This document shows, piece after piece, positions 31,414 to 39,125 of a stretch of DNA of 64,000 bases. The stretch lies in the NCBI RefSeq assembly GCF_014203095.1, contig NZ_JACHIG010000013.1, forward strand, positions 62,001-126,000, read 5' to 3'. Position numbers and translations under genes: made by a program. The first letter of the stretch is position 1, and every line of letters begins with the position of its first letter. The notes under the pieces were generated by a model. The model was not told where the DNA came from. It did no database searches and saw only the letters and a list, made by a program, of their open reading frames with translations. This stretch comes from Prosthecobacter vanneervenii (GTDB lineage: Bacteria; Verrucomicrobiota; Verrucomicrobiia; Verrucomicrobiales; Verrucomicrobiaceae).

Positions 31414-33750
31414 ATGCTGCGCTTCATTCTAGCCGTACTGTTTCTCACCATCACACTTCAGGCCGAGGACTGGCCGCAGTTTCGAGGGGGCAATGGATCA
31501 GGGGTTTCTTCCTCCAAGGGGCTACCGCAGGAATTTTCCGCTGAGAAAAACGTCGCGTGGAAGGCGAAGATCGGTGAGGGCATCGGTTCGCCCATCGTGA
31601 AGAGCGGGCGGGTGTACACCACGGCGATGGTGGGAGACCAAAAAGTGGGCGTCTTCTGCTTTGAGGCTGCTGATGGGAAAGAGCTCTGGCGCAGCGATTT
31701 TGACACCGGCACGCTGCCGCGCATCACGCCGCCAAACAGCCATGCGTCCTCCACACCGGCGACTGATGGTGAGCGCGTGTATGTTTACTTCAGCACGATC
31801 GGCCTGATGGCCTTTGACTGCTCGACTGGGAAGGAAGTCTGGCGCCACACGATGACGCGCCCGGCTTACCTGATGGACTGGGGCGCTGCGTCGTCACCCA
31901 TTGTGCACCATGGCATGGTCATTTTCTGTCAGGACGATGATCTGGCTCCGTTCGTCGTCGCCGTGGATGCGAAAACTGGTGAGGAGAAGTGGAAGACGGC
32001 GCGCAAGGACATGCTGGCCGGCTACGCGCTGCCGGTGCTGTGTGAGGCCAATGGCAGAACTGACCTTGTGATTGCCGGCAGCGGCAAGCTGAAGGGCTAT
32101 GATCCCGCCACGGGGAAGGAACTCTGGACGTGTAACACGCTCCTGCGCACGATCATGACATCGCCCGTGGTGCATGATGGCGTGATCTACATTGCTGTGC
32201 AGAGCTATGGCGATGCCACACGCACCTTGAAGCATGCCCTGCTGGAATGGCTGGATACGAATCAGGATAAAATCCTTTCGCGTGAGGAGACGCCGAAGGA
32301 GTTTCACGAGCGCTTTGATGCCTCTGACAAAAACGGCGACAAAGTGATCGGCCCTGAGGAGATTGACACCGCCTTCCAATCGCCGGACAACATGGCCGCG
32401 GGCGGGAACATCATCCAAGCCATCAAAGGCGGCGGCAGCGGCGATGTGACTAAGACGCATGTGCTTTGGAACATAGATCCCAAGACACCTTCGAATCTTT
32501 CGTCGCCGCTGTTTTTCAACGATCGCCTCTATGTGGTCAAAAGCGGCGGGATGTCGAGCTGCTATGACGCAAAGACCGGCAAGGCGCTGTGGGATCGAAG
32601 CCGGCTCGGAAATTTTGGCGACTACTTTGCCTCTCCGGTTGCAGCGGAGGGCAAGGTGTACATTGCGGCCAAGAACGGCTTCATTGTGGAACTGGAGGAT
32701 GCTCCCCAGCTCAAAGTGGTTGGGAAGCATGACATGGGGGAGGAGATCATAGCCACACCAGCTATTGCCGACGGGCGTCTCTTTGTCCGCACACGGGAGA
32801 GCCTGATCTGTGTCTCCTCGTCTGCTGTGGCACCGGCTTTGGTCGAAGCTGGGACGGGAATGGTGAGGTCTGACGCCATCGAAATTATTACTGCGCAGCC
32901 TCCGCATGGCTCGCGCGTGTGGAATGGCTACACAGGGAATGCCATGGGTCAGGAGTCCTGGACGCAGGACGAGCTGGAACAACTGCTGAAGCGGCTGCAA
33001 ACCCTGAAATACACTGGTATCGCCATCCCGGCAAAGATTGCGCCATTCAAGCCCATCCGCGTGGATGGAGACACCGGGGGGCGCAAGGCCTTTCACGGCG
33101 CAACCATCTTTGAAAACCCCAAGGTGGCGGACATCACGGTCCGTTTCCGTGAGCATGCTGAGAAACTCGGCTTTGAGATCATCACGGCGGAACCTGTGGC
33201 TGCCTCGGTGCTGCCTCAAAACAACTTTGCCAGCGAAAAAGCTTTGAGCGATTTCGTGACACCGATGTGTGGTGAAGGAGTGGCAGAACGTCTGTGGCTG
33301 GGCTTTCAGGCGGCCGAAAAAGCCGAGAAGCTCATCGCACAAAACGATCCCGGTCTCGGTATTCCCGCGCCGGCCATGCTGCTGCGCCATTTGAATTCCA
33401 AGAAACGCCTGCCCGAATGGCTGACCGAAGCCAAAACCTTTTACGCCACAGCGATGAGCGAGATGTACCGGGCCAACACACGGGCAAGAGAAGGCTCACG
33501 GACTTTCACGCTTTACAATGCCAAGCGCTTTGAGTTCACCTTTCACTTCATGAGCTGCATTGAGGCTTTGTACAAAGCTCACGATGCCGCGACGCGTGCC
33601 GAATCTCTCGAAGCGGCGATGGACAGCATCTACAACGGCCTGAACTCCTGGTCCGATGTGGCCCGCGACTCCACTGACCGTGGTGCGATTGCGCTGCTCA
33701 ATGAATACGGTTATCGGCCGCTGGTGAGGGTGGTCAAGGGTGGTGAGTGA
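31414..33750 (+). CDS. PQQ-like propeller with EF-hand insert fused to glycosidase-like C-terminal region
   Basis: 778 residues with a signal peptide (2-17). Residues about 19-475 are a PQQ-like propeller (W-P-Q-F-R-G-G-N-G start; blades such as A-A-D-G-K-E-L-W, P-A-T-G-K-E-L-W, A-K-T-G-K-A-L-W), interrupted near 280-320 by two EF-hand calcium loops (D-T-N-Q-D-K-I-L-S-R-E-E and D-K-N-G-D-K-V-I-G-P-E-E). From about 490 the sequence changes character: it runs A-I-E-I-I-T-A-Q-P-P, P-I-R-V-D-G-D-T-G-G-R and ends with a helical domain (N-A-K-R-F-E-F-T-F-H-F, D-R-G-A-I-A-L-L-N-E-Y-G-Y-R-P-L) that resembles ends of glycosidases of the alpha-glucuronidase type. I am confident of the propeller and EF hands, not of the C-terminal assignment. 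Confidence 0.8.
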   Translation: MLRFILAVLFLTITLQAEDWPQFRGGNGSGVSSSKGLPQEFSAEKNVAWKAKIGEGIGSPIVKSGRVYTTAMVGDQKVGVFCFEAADGKELWRSDFDTGTLPRITPPNSHASSTPATDGERVYVYFSTIGLMAFDCSTGKEVWRHTMTRPAYLMDWGAASSPIVHHGMVIFCQDDDLAPFVVAVDAKTGEEKWKTARKDMLAGYALPVLCEANGRTDLVIAGSGKLKGYDPATGKELWTCNTLLRTIMTSPVVHDGVIYIAVQSYGDATRTLKHALLEWLDTNQDKILSREETPKEFHERFDASDKNGDKVIGPEEIDTAFQSPDNMAAGGNIIQAIKGGGSGDVTKTHVLWNIDPKTPSNLSSPLFFNDRLYVVKSGGMSSCYDAKTGKALWDRSRLGNFGDYFASPVAAEGKVYIAAKNGFIVELEDAPQLKVVGKHDMGEEIIATPAIADGRLFVRTRESLICVSSSAVAPALVEAGTGMVRSDAIEIITAQPPHGSRVWNGYTGNAMGQESWTQDELEQLLKRLQTLKYTGIAIPAKIAPFKPIRVDGDTGGRKAFHGATIFENPKVADITVRFREHAEKLGFEIITAEPVAASVLPQNNFASEKALSDFVTPMCGEGVAERLWLGFQAAEKAEKLIAQNDPGLGIPAPAMLLRHLNSKKRLPEWLTEAKTFYATAMSEMYRANTRAREGSRTFTLYNAKRFEFTFHFMSCIEALYKAHDAATRAESLEAAMDSIYNGLNSWSDVARDSTDRGAIALLNEYGYRPLVRVVKGGE

Positions 33751-33828
33751 GTGGCATAATTCATTACTTCGAGTCATGAACTTGTGAAGCAAGTGGCATT
33801 GGAGGAATGAAGGCGGCGGTGCGAAAGC

Positions 33829-34539
33829 ATGGTCGTTATGAAACTCAAACTTCGCCTCTCCAATGAACGCGGTCATGCCCAGCATGGCTGGCTGGACAGC
33901 TACCACACCTTCAGCTTTGCCGACTATTACGATCCGGCGCACATGGGCTTCCGCAGCCTGCGTGTGATCAACCAGGACGTGATCGCCGCCGGGGCTGGAT
34001 TTCCGACGCACCCGCACCGGGACATGGAAATCTTCAGCTACATTCTCTACGGAGCGCTGGAGCACAAGGACAGCATGGGCAACGGACGTGTGCTGAAGCC
34101 CGGCCAGATCCAGCTCATGAGCGCCGGCAGCGGTGTGACACACAGTGAATTCAACCCCTCGAAAACGGAGCCTGGCAGCCTGCTGCAGATCTGGATCCGC
34201 CCGCGCCAGAGCGGCCTGAGGCCGAGCTACACGGAGTGGCATCCGAAGCCGGAACATGAGACTGCCGAAAAGGTGCTGGTCATCTCTTCCGACGGCCGTG
34301 AAGGATCGGCAACGATCCATCAGGATGCGGACATCTACCGTGTGCGACTGGCCGCAGGCAAAGCGACCACGCACGAGGCCAAGGCGGGCCGTGGCGTGTG
34401 GATTCAACTGATCAAGGGCACCCTTGCTGTGAATGGAACCACGCTGAACCCCGGCGATGCCGTGAGCACTGAGGATGCCGGAACTCTGAACCTCAAGGCC
34501 GGAGAGGATGTGGAAGCCCTGCTTTTCGACCTCGCCTGA
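33829..34539 (+). CDS. pirin-family protein (YhhW-like quercetinase)
   Basis: 236 residues, bicupin pirin fold. The opening R-G-H-A-Q-H-G-W-L-D-S-Y-H-T-F-S-F-A and the metal-site F-P-T-H-P-H-R-D-M-E-I in the first cupin, with a later G-V-T-H-S-E-F-N, are the diagnostic pirin motifs; the His/Glu ligands are intact. Many bacterial pirins are quercetin 2,3-dioxygenases; others act as redox-sensitive cofactors. Cytoplasmic. A second in-frame ATG at 33838 is an equally good start. It heads a run of quinone and electrophile-stress genes on the same strand, with 50 bases to the DoxX gene. Confidence 0.92.
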   Translation: MVVMKLKLRLSNERGHAQHGWLDSYHTFSFADYYDPAHMGFRSLRVINQDVIAAGAGFPTHPHRDMEIFSYILYGALEHKDSMGNGRVLKPGQIQLMSAGSGVTHSEFNPSKTEPGSLLQIWIRPRQSGLRPSYTEWHPKPEHETAEKVLVISSDGREGSATIHQDADIYRVRLAAGKATTHEAKAGRGVWIQLIKGTLAVNGTTLNPGDAVSTEDAGTLNLKAGEDVEALLFDLA

Positions 34540-34589
34540 TACTTACCGACCCAATCGACAACAAACATCAAACACAGACTACAAATCCT

Positions 34590-34967
34590 ATGAAACACAT
34601 CCCTACAGCCGCCCGACTGCTTCTCGGTCTCATCTTCACTGTTTTCGGTGCCAACATGTGGCTGCACTTCATCCCGATTCCGCCGCCGCCGGAAGGGCCA
34701 GCTGCCAACTTCATGTTTGCCATCTACGGCAGCGGCTATCTGACGGTGGTGAAGGTGCTGGAAGTGACCGGCGGTCTGCTGCTGCTGAGCGGACGCTTCA
34801 CCAATCTGGCCCTCACATTGGTGGGCCCTGTGGTGGTCAACATCGCGCTGTATCACTTCTTCCTCGTCAAAGGCGGATATGAAATGCCGGTGGTGCTGGG
34901 CGTGCTCTCGCTGGTGGCTCTGGCGGGACGCAAAGACTACCTAGGCACCCTCTTTGCTGCGAAATAA
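34590..34967 (+). CDS. DoxX-like small membrane protein
   Basis: 125 residues with four predicted membrane helices (about 8-25, 45-65, 72-90, 98-115) typical of the DoxX/DoxD fold. A-A-R-L-L-L-G-L-I-F at the start and V-L-E-V-T-G-G-L-L-L-L-S in the third region match the family. DoxX proteins act in the inner membrane, some as part of thiosulfate:quinone oxidoreductases and some in detoxification complexes with other redox proteins; which applies here is unknown. It lies between pirin and the VOC protein, and is followed by a perfect 13-bp hairpin. Confidence 0.8.
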   Translation: MKHIPTAARLLLGLIFTVFGANMWLHFIPIPPPPEGPAANFMFAIYGSGYLTVVKVLEVTGGLLLLSGRFTNLALTLVGPVVVNIALYHFFLVKGGYEMPVVLGVLSLVALAGRKDYLGTLFAAK

Positions 34968-34978
34968 TGCATCCTACG

Positions 34979-35010
34979 GCGGACCGGATTCGTCACTGAA
35001 TCCGGTCCGC
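34979..35010 (+). terminator. perfect 13-bp hairpin after the DoxX gene
   Basis: GCGGACCGGATTC at 34979-34991, six-base loop, and the exact complement at 34998-35010, 12 bases after the DoxX stop. The nearest T-run starts about 18 bases beyond the stem, so it is not a classic intrinsic terminator. It may be a weak terminator, an mRNA 3'-end stabiliser, or an operator for the VOC gene that starts at 35055. Confidence 0.5.
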
Positions 35011-35054
35011 ATCGCTGGTGCTGCGTCTGTTTTTTTCCTGCTGATTTTTATTTT

Positions 35055-35549
35055 ATGGACAAGCCCATTCATCCTGGTGTGCGCATCGGTCATGTGCACC
35101 TGAAGGTGGCCGATCTTGAAAGAGCGCTGGCTTTTTACTGCGGCGTTCTCGGCTTCGAACTGACGCAGCGCTACGGCACTCAGGCTGCCTTTGTGTCGGC
35201 CGGAGGGTATCATCACCACATCGGGCTGAACACGTGGGAAAGCCGCGGAGGCAAGGCACCGCCGCGTGGCACCACGGGGCTTTACCATGTGGCGATCCTG
35301 TATCCTGATCGTGCTTCGCTGGCGGATGCTCTGCGTCGGTTGATCAAGCATGGTGTGCCACTGGACGGGGCCTCAGATCATGGCGTGAGCGAGGCGCTGT
35401 ATCTGCATGATCCGGATGGCAATGGACTGGAGCTTTACGTGGACCGTGATCCTGCGCTGTGGCCACGTGATGCCAAAGGTGAACTGCAAATGGTCACCGA
35501 CCCGATTGATCTTAAAGCGTTGCTTGCGGAAGCGCCCGTCCAACCCTGA
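35055..35549 (+). CDS. VOC-family (glyoxalase/extradiol dioxygenase fold) protein
   Basis: 164 residues with the two beta-alpha-beta-beta-beta modules of the vicinal oxygen chelate superfamily: I-G-H-V-H-L-K-V-A-D-L-E-R-A-L-A-F-Y opens the first, Y-H-V-A-I-L-Y-P the second, and L-H-D-P-D-G-N-G-L-E-L-Y is the classic C-terminal metal-ligand motif. Conserved metal positions H13/H15 and E near 139 are present. It could be a glyoxalase, fosfomycin-type or ring-cleavage enzyme; context (pirin, nitroreductase, KefFC) favours handling of quinones or aldehydes. It precedes the rhodanese-YceI gene by eight bases, so the two are an operon. Confidence 0.9.
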   Translation: MDKPIHPGVRIGHVHLKVADLERALAFYCGVLGFELTQRYGTQAAFVSAGGYHHHIGLNTWESRGGKAPPRGTTGLYHVAILYPDRASLADALRRLIKHGVPLDGASDHGVSEALYLHDPDGNGLELYVDRDPALWPRDAKGELQMVTDPIDLKALLAEAPVQP

Positions 35550-35557
35550 ATACCTTT

Positions 35558-36454
35558 ATGAAGACGATCACTGCCAAGGAACTGAGCGCCCTGAAGAACG
35601 GGCCGGTGTTGATTCATGTGCTGCCGGAGGAGCATTATGAGTGCGCGCATCTGCCCGGAGCGGTCAACGCCTGTGTGTATGAAATGGTCTTTGTGGACCG
35701 AGTGGCGGAGCTGGTGCCTGACAAGGAGGCTGCGGTGGTGGTGTATGGTACGGGTGACGGATCGCTGGATGCTGCGACTGCGGCTGAAAAGCTGGCGAAG
35801 GTGGGATACACGAATGTGAGCGTTTTTGAAGGCGGACTGGCCGAGTGGCGGAGCCTGGGTCTGCCGCTGGAAGGTTCAGGTGCTGAGGCTTGCGAGCTGA
35901 CACCCGAGGGGCTTTTTGAGGTGGATACTTCCACGAGCGTGGTGCGCTGGACCGGGCGGAATCTGTTCAATCATCACCACGGAACGATCAAGCTGGCAGG
36001 TGGCAGGATCGAAGTGGAGCGCGGAGTTTTGAAGCATGCGCGTTTCACGCTCGACATGAACAGCATCGCCTGTGAGGACCTGGTGGACACGGCTTACAAT
36101 GCGATGCTGATCCGCCATCTGCGGGATGAGGACTTCTTTGCCGTGGAGCGCTTTCCCACGGCTGAGTTTATCTGTGAGCGAGCGGAGGCACTGGCGGCCT
36201 GCACCGCTGGGACGCCCAATTTTAACATGCACGGCAGCATAACCCTGCGCGGCGTCACCCGGCCGCTGAGTTTTCCGGCGGTGATTGCAGCGGCGGATGC
36301 TGATCATCTGACTGGTCAGGCGCAGTTTGAGCTCGACCGCACCCAGTTCGGCAGCCACTACGGCTCCGGCAGACTCTTTGCCTTCCTAGGAAAGCATATC
36401 GTAAACGACCATGTGCATCTGCACCTCAAGGTGCATGCAAAACGCAGCCGCTAA
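35558..36454 (+). CDS. inactive rhodanese domain fused to YceI-like lipocalin domain
   Basis: 298 residues. Residues about 1-110 are a rhodanese fold (H-L-P-G-A-V-N near 32, F-E-G-G-L-A-E-W near 95), but the active-site loop reads V-V-Y-G-T-G-D-G-S instead of V-V-Y-C-x-x-G-x-R-S, so the sulfur-accepting cysteine is missing. Residues about 118-298 are YceI (F-E-V-D-T-S-T-S-V-V-R-W-T-G-R, G-S-I-T-L-R-G-V-T-R-P-L), a lipocalin-like barrel that binds isoprenoid quinones or other amphipathic lipids. No signal peptide, although most YceI proteins are exported. The fusion suggests the dead rhodanese serves as a docking module. Same operon as the VOC gene, followed after 28 bases by nitroreductase. 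Confidence 0.88.
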   Translation: MKTITAKELSALKNGPVLIHVLPEEHYECAHLPGAVNACVYEMVFVDRVAELVPDKEAAVVVYGTGDGSLDAATAAEKLAKVGYTNVSVFEGGLAEWRSLGLPLEGSGAEACELTPEGLFEVDTSTSVVRWTGRNLFNHHHGTIKLAGGRIEVERGVLKHARFTLDMNSIACEDLVDTAYNAMLIRHLRDEDFFAVERFPTAEFICERAEALAACTAGTPNFNMHGSITLRGVTRPLSFPAVIAAADADHLTGQAQFELDRTQFGSHYGSGRLFAFLGKHIVNDHVHLHLKVHAKRSR

Positions 36455-36482
36455 ATTCATTTCCCCCTAACTAACACACCCA

Positions 36483-37085
36483 ATGAACACCCTCGAAGCC
36501 ATCAACACACGCCGCGCCATCAAGCACTATGATCCTGCCCATCGCATGACTGAGGCGGAAATCCGCCAGTTGCTGGAGGCGGCAATGCAGGCACCGACCG
36601 CCTTTAACATTCAGAACTGGCGGTTTGTGGCTGTGACTGATCCGGAGGTGCGCAAGCAGATCCGTGCCGCAGCTTGGGATCAGGCGCAGGTGACGGACGC
36701 GTCTCTGCTGATCGTCCTGTGTGCTGACAAGGATTCGTGGAAGAAGGACCCTGCGCGTTACTGGAAAAATGCGCCGCAGCCGGTGCAGGATTTTTTGGTG
36801 CCTGCCATCGGCCAGTACTATGGAGGGCGAGAGCAGGTGCAGCACGATGAGTGCATGCGGTCCTGCGGCCTGGCGGGCATGACGATCATGCTTGCAGCCA
36901 AGGAGATGGGCTATGACTCCTGCCCGATGGACGGTTTTGATTTCGATGCCGTAGGCAAGATCATCAAGCTGCCGGAAGATCATGTGATCTCCTTCATGAT
37001 CGCCGTGGGCAAGGGGACGCAGCCCGCTTGGCCGAAGCCAGGGCAGCTGGCGTTTGAAGAAGTGGTGATCCGGGATCACTTTTGA
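36483..37085 (+). CDS. nitroreductase-family oxidoreductase
   Basis: 200 residues, FMN-dependent NfsB/NfnB-like fold. The start N-T-R-R-A-I-K-H-Y-D-P and A-P-T-A-F-N-I-Q-N-W-R-F are the conserved FMN-phosphate and isoalloxazine-binding segments, and G-Y-D-S-C-P-M-D-G-F and A-V-G-K-G near the end complete the pattern. It reduces quinones, nitro-compounds or enones with NAD(P)H in the cytoplasm. It follows the rhodanese-YceI gene closely and is followed by a 76-base gap containing the rpiB leader hairpin, so transcription probably continues or restarts there. Confidence 0.93.
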   Translation: MNTLEAINTRRAIKHYDPAHRMTEAEIRQLLEAAMQAPTAFNIQNWRFVAVTDPEVRKQIRAAAWDQAQVTDASLLIVLCADKDSWKKDPARYWKNAPQPVQDFLVPAIGQYYGGREQVQHDECMRSCGLAGMTIMLAAKEMGYDSCPMDGFDFDAVGKIIKLPEDHVISFMIAVGKGTQPAWPKPGQLAFEEVVIRDHF

Positions 37086-37104
37086 TGTCATCCGTCCTGA
37101 TTGT

Positions 37105-37150
37105 CTTATCATGCGTCCCGTCGCTTGCCAGCGGTCGGGCGTATGATAGG
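37105..37150 (+). promoter_or_regulatory. 20-bp RNA hairpin overlapping the rpiB ribosome binding site
   Basis: Bases 37105-37124 pair with 37131-37150 across a six-base loop: 14 Watson-Crick pairs, five G-U wobbles and one C-C mismatch. All wobbles are G-U on the plus-strand RNA; on the opposite strand they would be A-C mismatches, so the structure belongs to the rpiB transcript. The 3' arm ends in AGG of the Shine-Dalgarno AGGAG (37148-37152), nine bases before the ATG at 37162, so folding would hide it. There is no T-run, which argues against a terminator. Confidence 0.7.
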
Positions 37151-37161
37151 AGAATATTGAT

Positions 37162-37590
37162 ATGAAAATCGCCATCGGCTCCGATCACGCAGGCTATGCC
37201 TACAAGCAGGCCATCATCAGGCATCTGCGGGAGGCGGGGCATGAGGTGGAGGATTTTGGCACGCACTCGGAGGCAGCGGTGGATTATCCACGCTTCATCC
37301 GGCCAGTGGCCGAAGCTGTGGCGGCAGGCAAATTTGAGCGGGGCATTGTTCTTGGCGGTTCCGGCAATGGCGAGGCCATTGCCGCGAACCGTGTGCGGGG
37401 TGTCCGCTGCGGTCTGTGCTGGAATGTAGAGTCTGCGAGGCTGACGCGCCTGCACAATGATGCAAACGTGCTCTCCTTGGGGGAGAGGATGATGGATTTG
37501 GATACGGCGCTGCAGATTGTGGAGGTATTTCTGACCACTGCCTTTGAGGGCGGACGACACCTGGCGAGGATCCAGCAGCTGGATGAGTGA
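37162..37590 (+). CDS. rpiB: ribose-5-phosphate isomerase B, actinobacterial-type active site
   Basis: 142 residues, RpiB/LacA/LacB family. The start I-A-I-G-S-D-H-A-G-Y matches the phosphate and ring-opening site. The catalytic loop reads G-G-S-G-N-G-E-A with E71; Escherichia coli RpiB has a cysteine base in C-G-T-G-x-G, while the mycobacterial enzyme uses a Glu in G-G-S-G-N-G-E, so this protein belongs to the latter type. It interconverts ribose-5-phosphate and ribulose-5-phosphate in the pentose phosphate pathway, possibly also acting on related sugars. Its leader hairpin suggests control of translation. The DMT exporter gene overlaps its last eight bases. Confidence 0.93.
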   Translation: MKIAIGSDHAGYAYKQAIIRHLREAGHEVEDFGTHSEAAVDYPRFIRPVAEAVAAGKFERGIVLGGSGNGEAIAANRVRGVRCGLCWNVESARLTRLHNDANVLSLGERMMDLDTALQIVEVFLTTAFEGGRHLARIQQLDE

Positions 37591-38464
37591 CAAGGCTGCA
37601 AAGAAGGCCTCTGCATGGACCGCCGTGATCCCGTGGCTATTTGTGCTGCTGTGGAGCAGCGGCTTCATCGGGTCGAAGCTGGGAGTGCCGTATGCGGAGC
37701 CGTTTACTTTTCTGACGCTGCGTTACTGCATTGTGCTCATGATTTTGGTTCCGATAGCACTGATTACACATGCACCGTGGCCGAAGGGGAATGGGCAGAT
37801 GGCGCATGTGGCGTTTGCAGGGCTGATGATTCACGCGCTGTACCTGAGCGGATGTGTTTGGTCGCTGAAACTGGGGCTGCCGGCCGGGATCCTGAGTTTG
37901 ATCGTGTCGCTGCAGCCGCTTTTCACCGCTGCGTTTGCAGGCGTGGTGCTGGGTGAGAAGGTGGTGCCACGGCAGTGGGGCGGGCTGGCGCTGGGATTTC
38001 TTGGTACGATATTGGTGGTGGCGCACAAGACGGGCAGCGGGCTGACGTTTTTGATGACGGTGCCAGCCATTGCCGCGCTGGTGGGAATCACGGTGGGGAC
38101 GATGTGGCAGAAGCGGCACTGCCCGGCGTTTGATCTGCGCACGAGCACGGTGGTGCAGTATGCGGCGAGCCTGCTCATCACGGCGGTGCTGGCTGTGAGC
38201 ACCGAGACGATGCAGGTGCAGTGGAGCGGGCAGTTTGTGTTTGCGCTGCTGTGGGTGGCGCTGGTGCTTTCCATCGGGGCGATCAGCCTGCTCAACCACC
38301 TGATCAAAAGCGGAACGGCGGTGAATGTGGCGAGCCTCTTCTATACGGTGCCTGCGGTGACGGCGCTGATGGCGTGGGGGATTTTTGGCGAGACTTTGAC
38401 GGGGCTATCACTCATCGGCATGGCTTTTGCTGCGCTGGGGGTGTGGCTGGCACGTGGCCGGTGA
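37583..38464 (+). CDS. DMT/EamA-family transporter
   Basis: 293 residues with ten predicted membrane helices in two EamA repeats. The opening P-W-L-F-V-L-L-W-S-S-G-F-I-G-S-K and P-F-T-F-L-T-L-R-Y, and the mid-repeat L-Q-P-L-F-T-A-A-F-A and G-E-K-V-V-P-R-Q-W-G-G-L are the family markers. It exports or imports metabolites across the inner membrane; substrate not predictable. The ATG at 37583 overlaps the end of rpiB by eight bases, so the two are translationally coupled; the frame is open another 39 bases upstream inside rpiB but the extension adds nothing. Confidence 0.9.
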   Translation: MSDKAAKKASAWTAVIPWLFVLLWSSGFIGSKLGVPYAEPFTFLTLRYCIVLMILVPIALITHAPWPKGNGQMAHVAFAGLMIHALYLSGCVWSLKLGLPAGILSLIVSLQPLFTAAFAGVVLGEKVVPRQWGGLALGFLGTILVVAHKTGSGLTFLMTVPAIAALVGITVGTMWQKRHCPAFDLRTSTVVQYAASLLITAVLAVSTETMQVQWSGQFVFALLWVALVLSIGAISLLNHLIKSGTAVNVASLFYTVPAVTALMAWGIFGETLTGLSLIGMAFAALGVWLARGR

Positions 38465-38513
38465 CGGTTCCGTGTGTTGAATTTTGGATTTCTGGTGCCT
38501 AGCTCATTCAGTC

Positions 38514-39077
38514 ATGAAAAATTGCTTCTCTTTCTTCTGCTTTGTTTCCGTTTGTCTGGTGTCCACACTGAATGCCGAGGAACCCAAAACCCCGGTGCCT
38601 GCAGAACTGAAGGCGCTGGTGGAGGCGTTTGTGAATGCGCTGAAGTCTCAGGATGACGCCGCCATGGCGGCGTGCTGGCACAGCCCTGAAGTGCTGGCCA
38701 AGCGCAGAGAGGCCGAGGCTCTGGCGGAGTCGGGCACCTCGCCCACCGAGATCAACGTGGCCAAGGAGCGGGAAAAAGAACTGAAGAAGCGGGAGAAGGA
38801 CATGACCCGCAACAAGCAGCGAATCGACATCATCCGTGGACTGATTGCCAAGCACTTTGGAGACCCTGCTGGGCTGAAGCTGGTGAAACTGGAGGTCGAT
38901 CCTGAGGAGGATGCGACCGAGGCCGAACCGGCGTTTGACGAGGTGGAACTGCACCTGACGGCGGCCGATGGAACCGGACTGCGGCTGGATGTGGATGATG
39001 CCATCCGGATTGACGGCGTGTGGAAATTCAAGGGCCGGGTGGAAAACAAACTGGGCATCGAATTCGCCGATCCGTGA
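38514..39077 (+). CDS. secreted protein of unknown function (SnoaL-like candidate)
   Basis: 187 residues with a signal peptide (M-K-N-C-F-S-F-F-C-F-V, cleavage near L-N-A-E). The mature N-terminus A-L-V-E-A-F-V-N-A-L-K-S-Q-D-D-A-A-M-A resembles the first helix of SnoaL/NTF2-like folds; a charged helix (about 75-115, R-E-K-E-L-K-K-R-E-K) is inserted before the beta-rich end (F-D-E-V-E-L-H-L-T, D-G-V-W-K-F-K-G). An NTF2-like secreted protein is the best guess, not a firm call. It sits between the DMT exporter and the KefF-like gene on the same strand with gaps of about 50 bases. Confidence 0.65.
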   Translation: MKNCFSFFCFVSVCLVSTLNAEEPKTPVPAELKALVEAFVNALKSQDDAAMAACWHSPEVLAKRREAEALAESGTSPTEINVAKEREKELKKREKDMTRNKQRIDIIRGLIAKHFGDPAGLKLVKLEVDPEEDATEAEPAFDEVELHLTAADGTGLRLDVDDAIRIDGVWKFKGRVENKLGIEFADP

Positions 39078-39125
39078 AAACGATTGCCGCCTTGGATTGA
39101 GGGGGCATTCTGGGGCGCATTACTC

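Noticed and set aside
31894-33390. 498-residue minus-strand frame antisense to the PQQ/EF-hand gene
   Set aside because: No recognisable domain, His/Arg-rich composition, fully inside a well supported gene.
34979-35035. 13-bp hairpin as a standard intrinsic terminator
   Set aside because: The T-run begins about 18 bases after the stem, so it is kept only as a possible terminator or operator.
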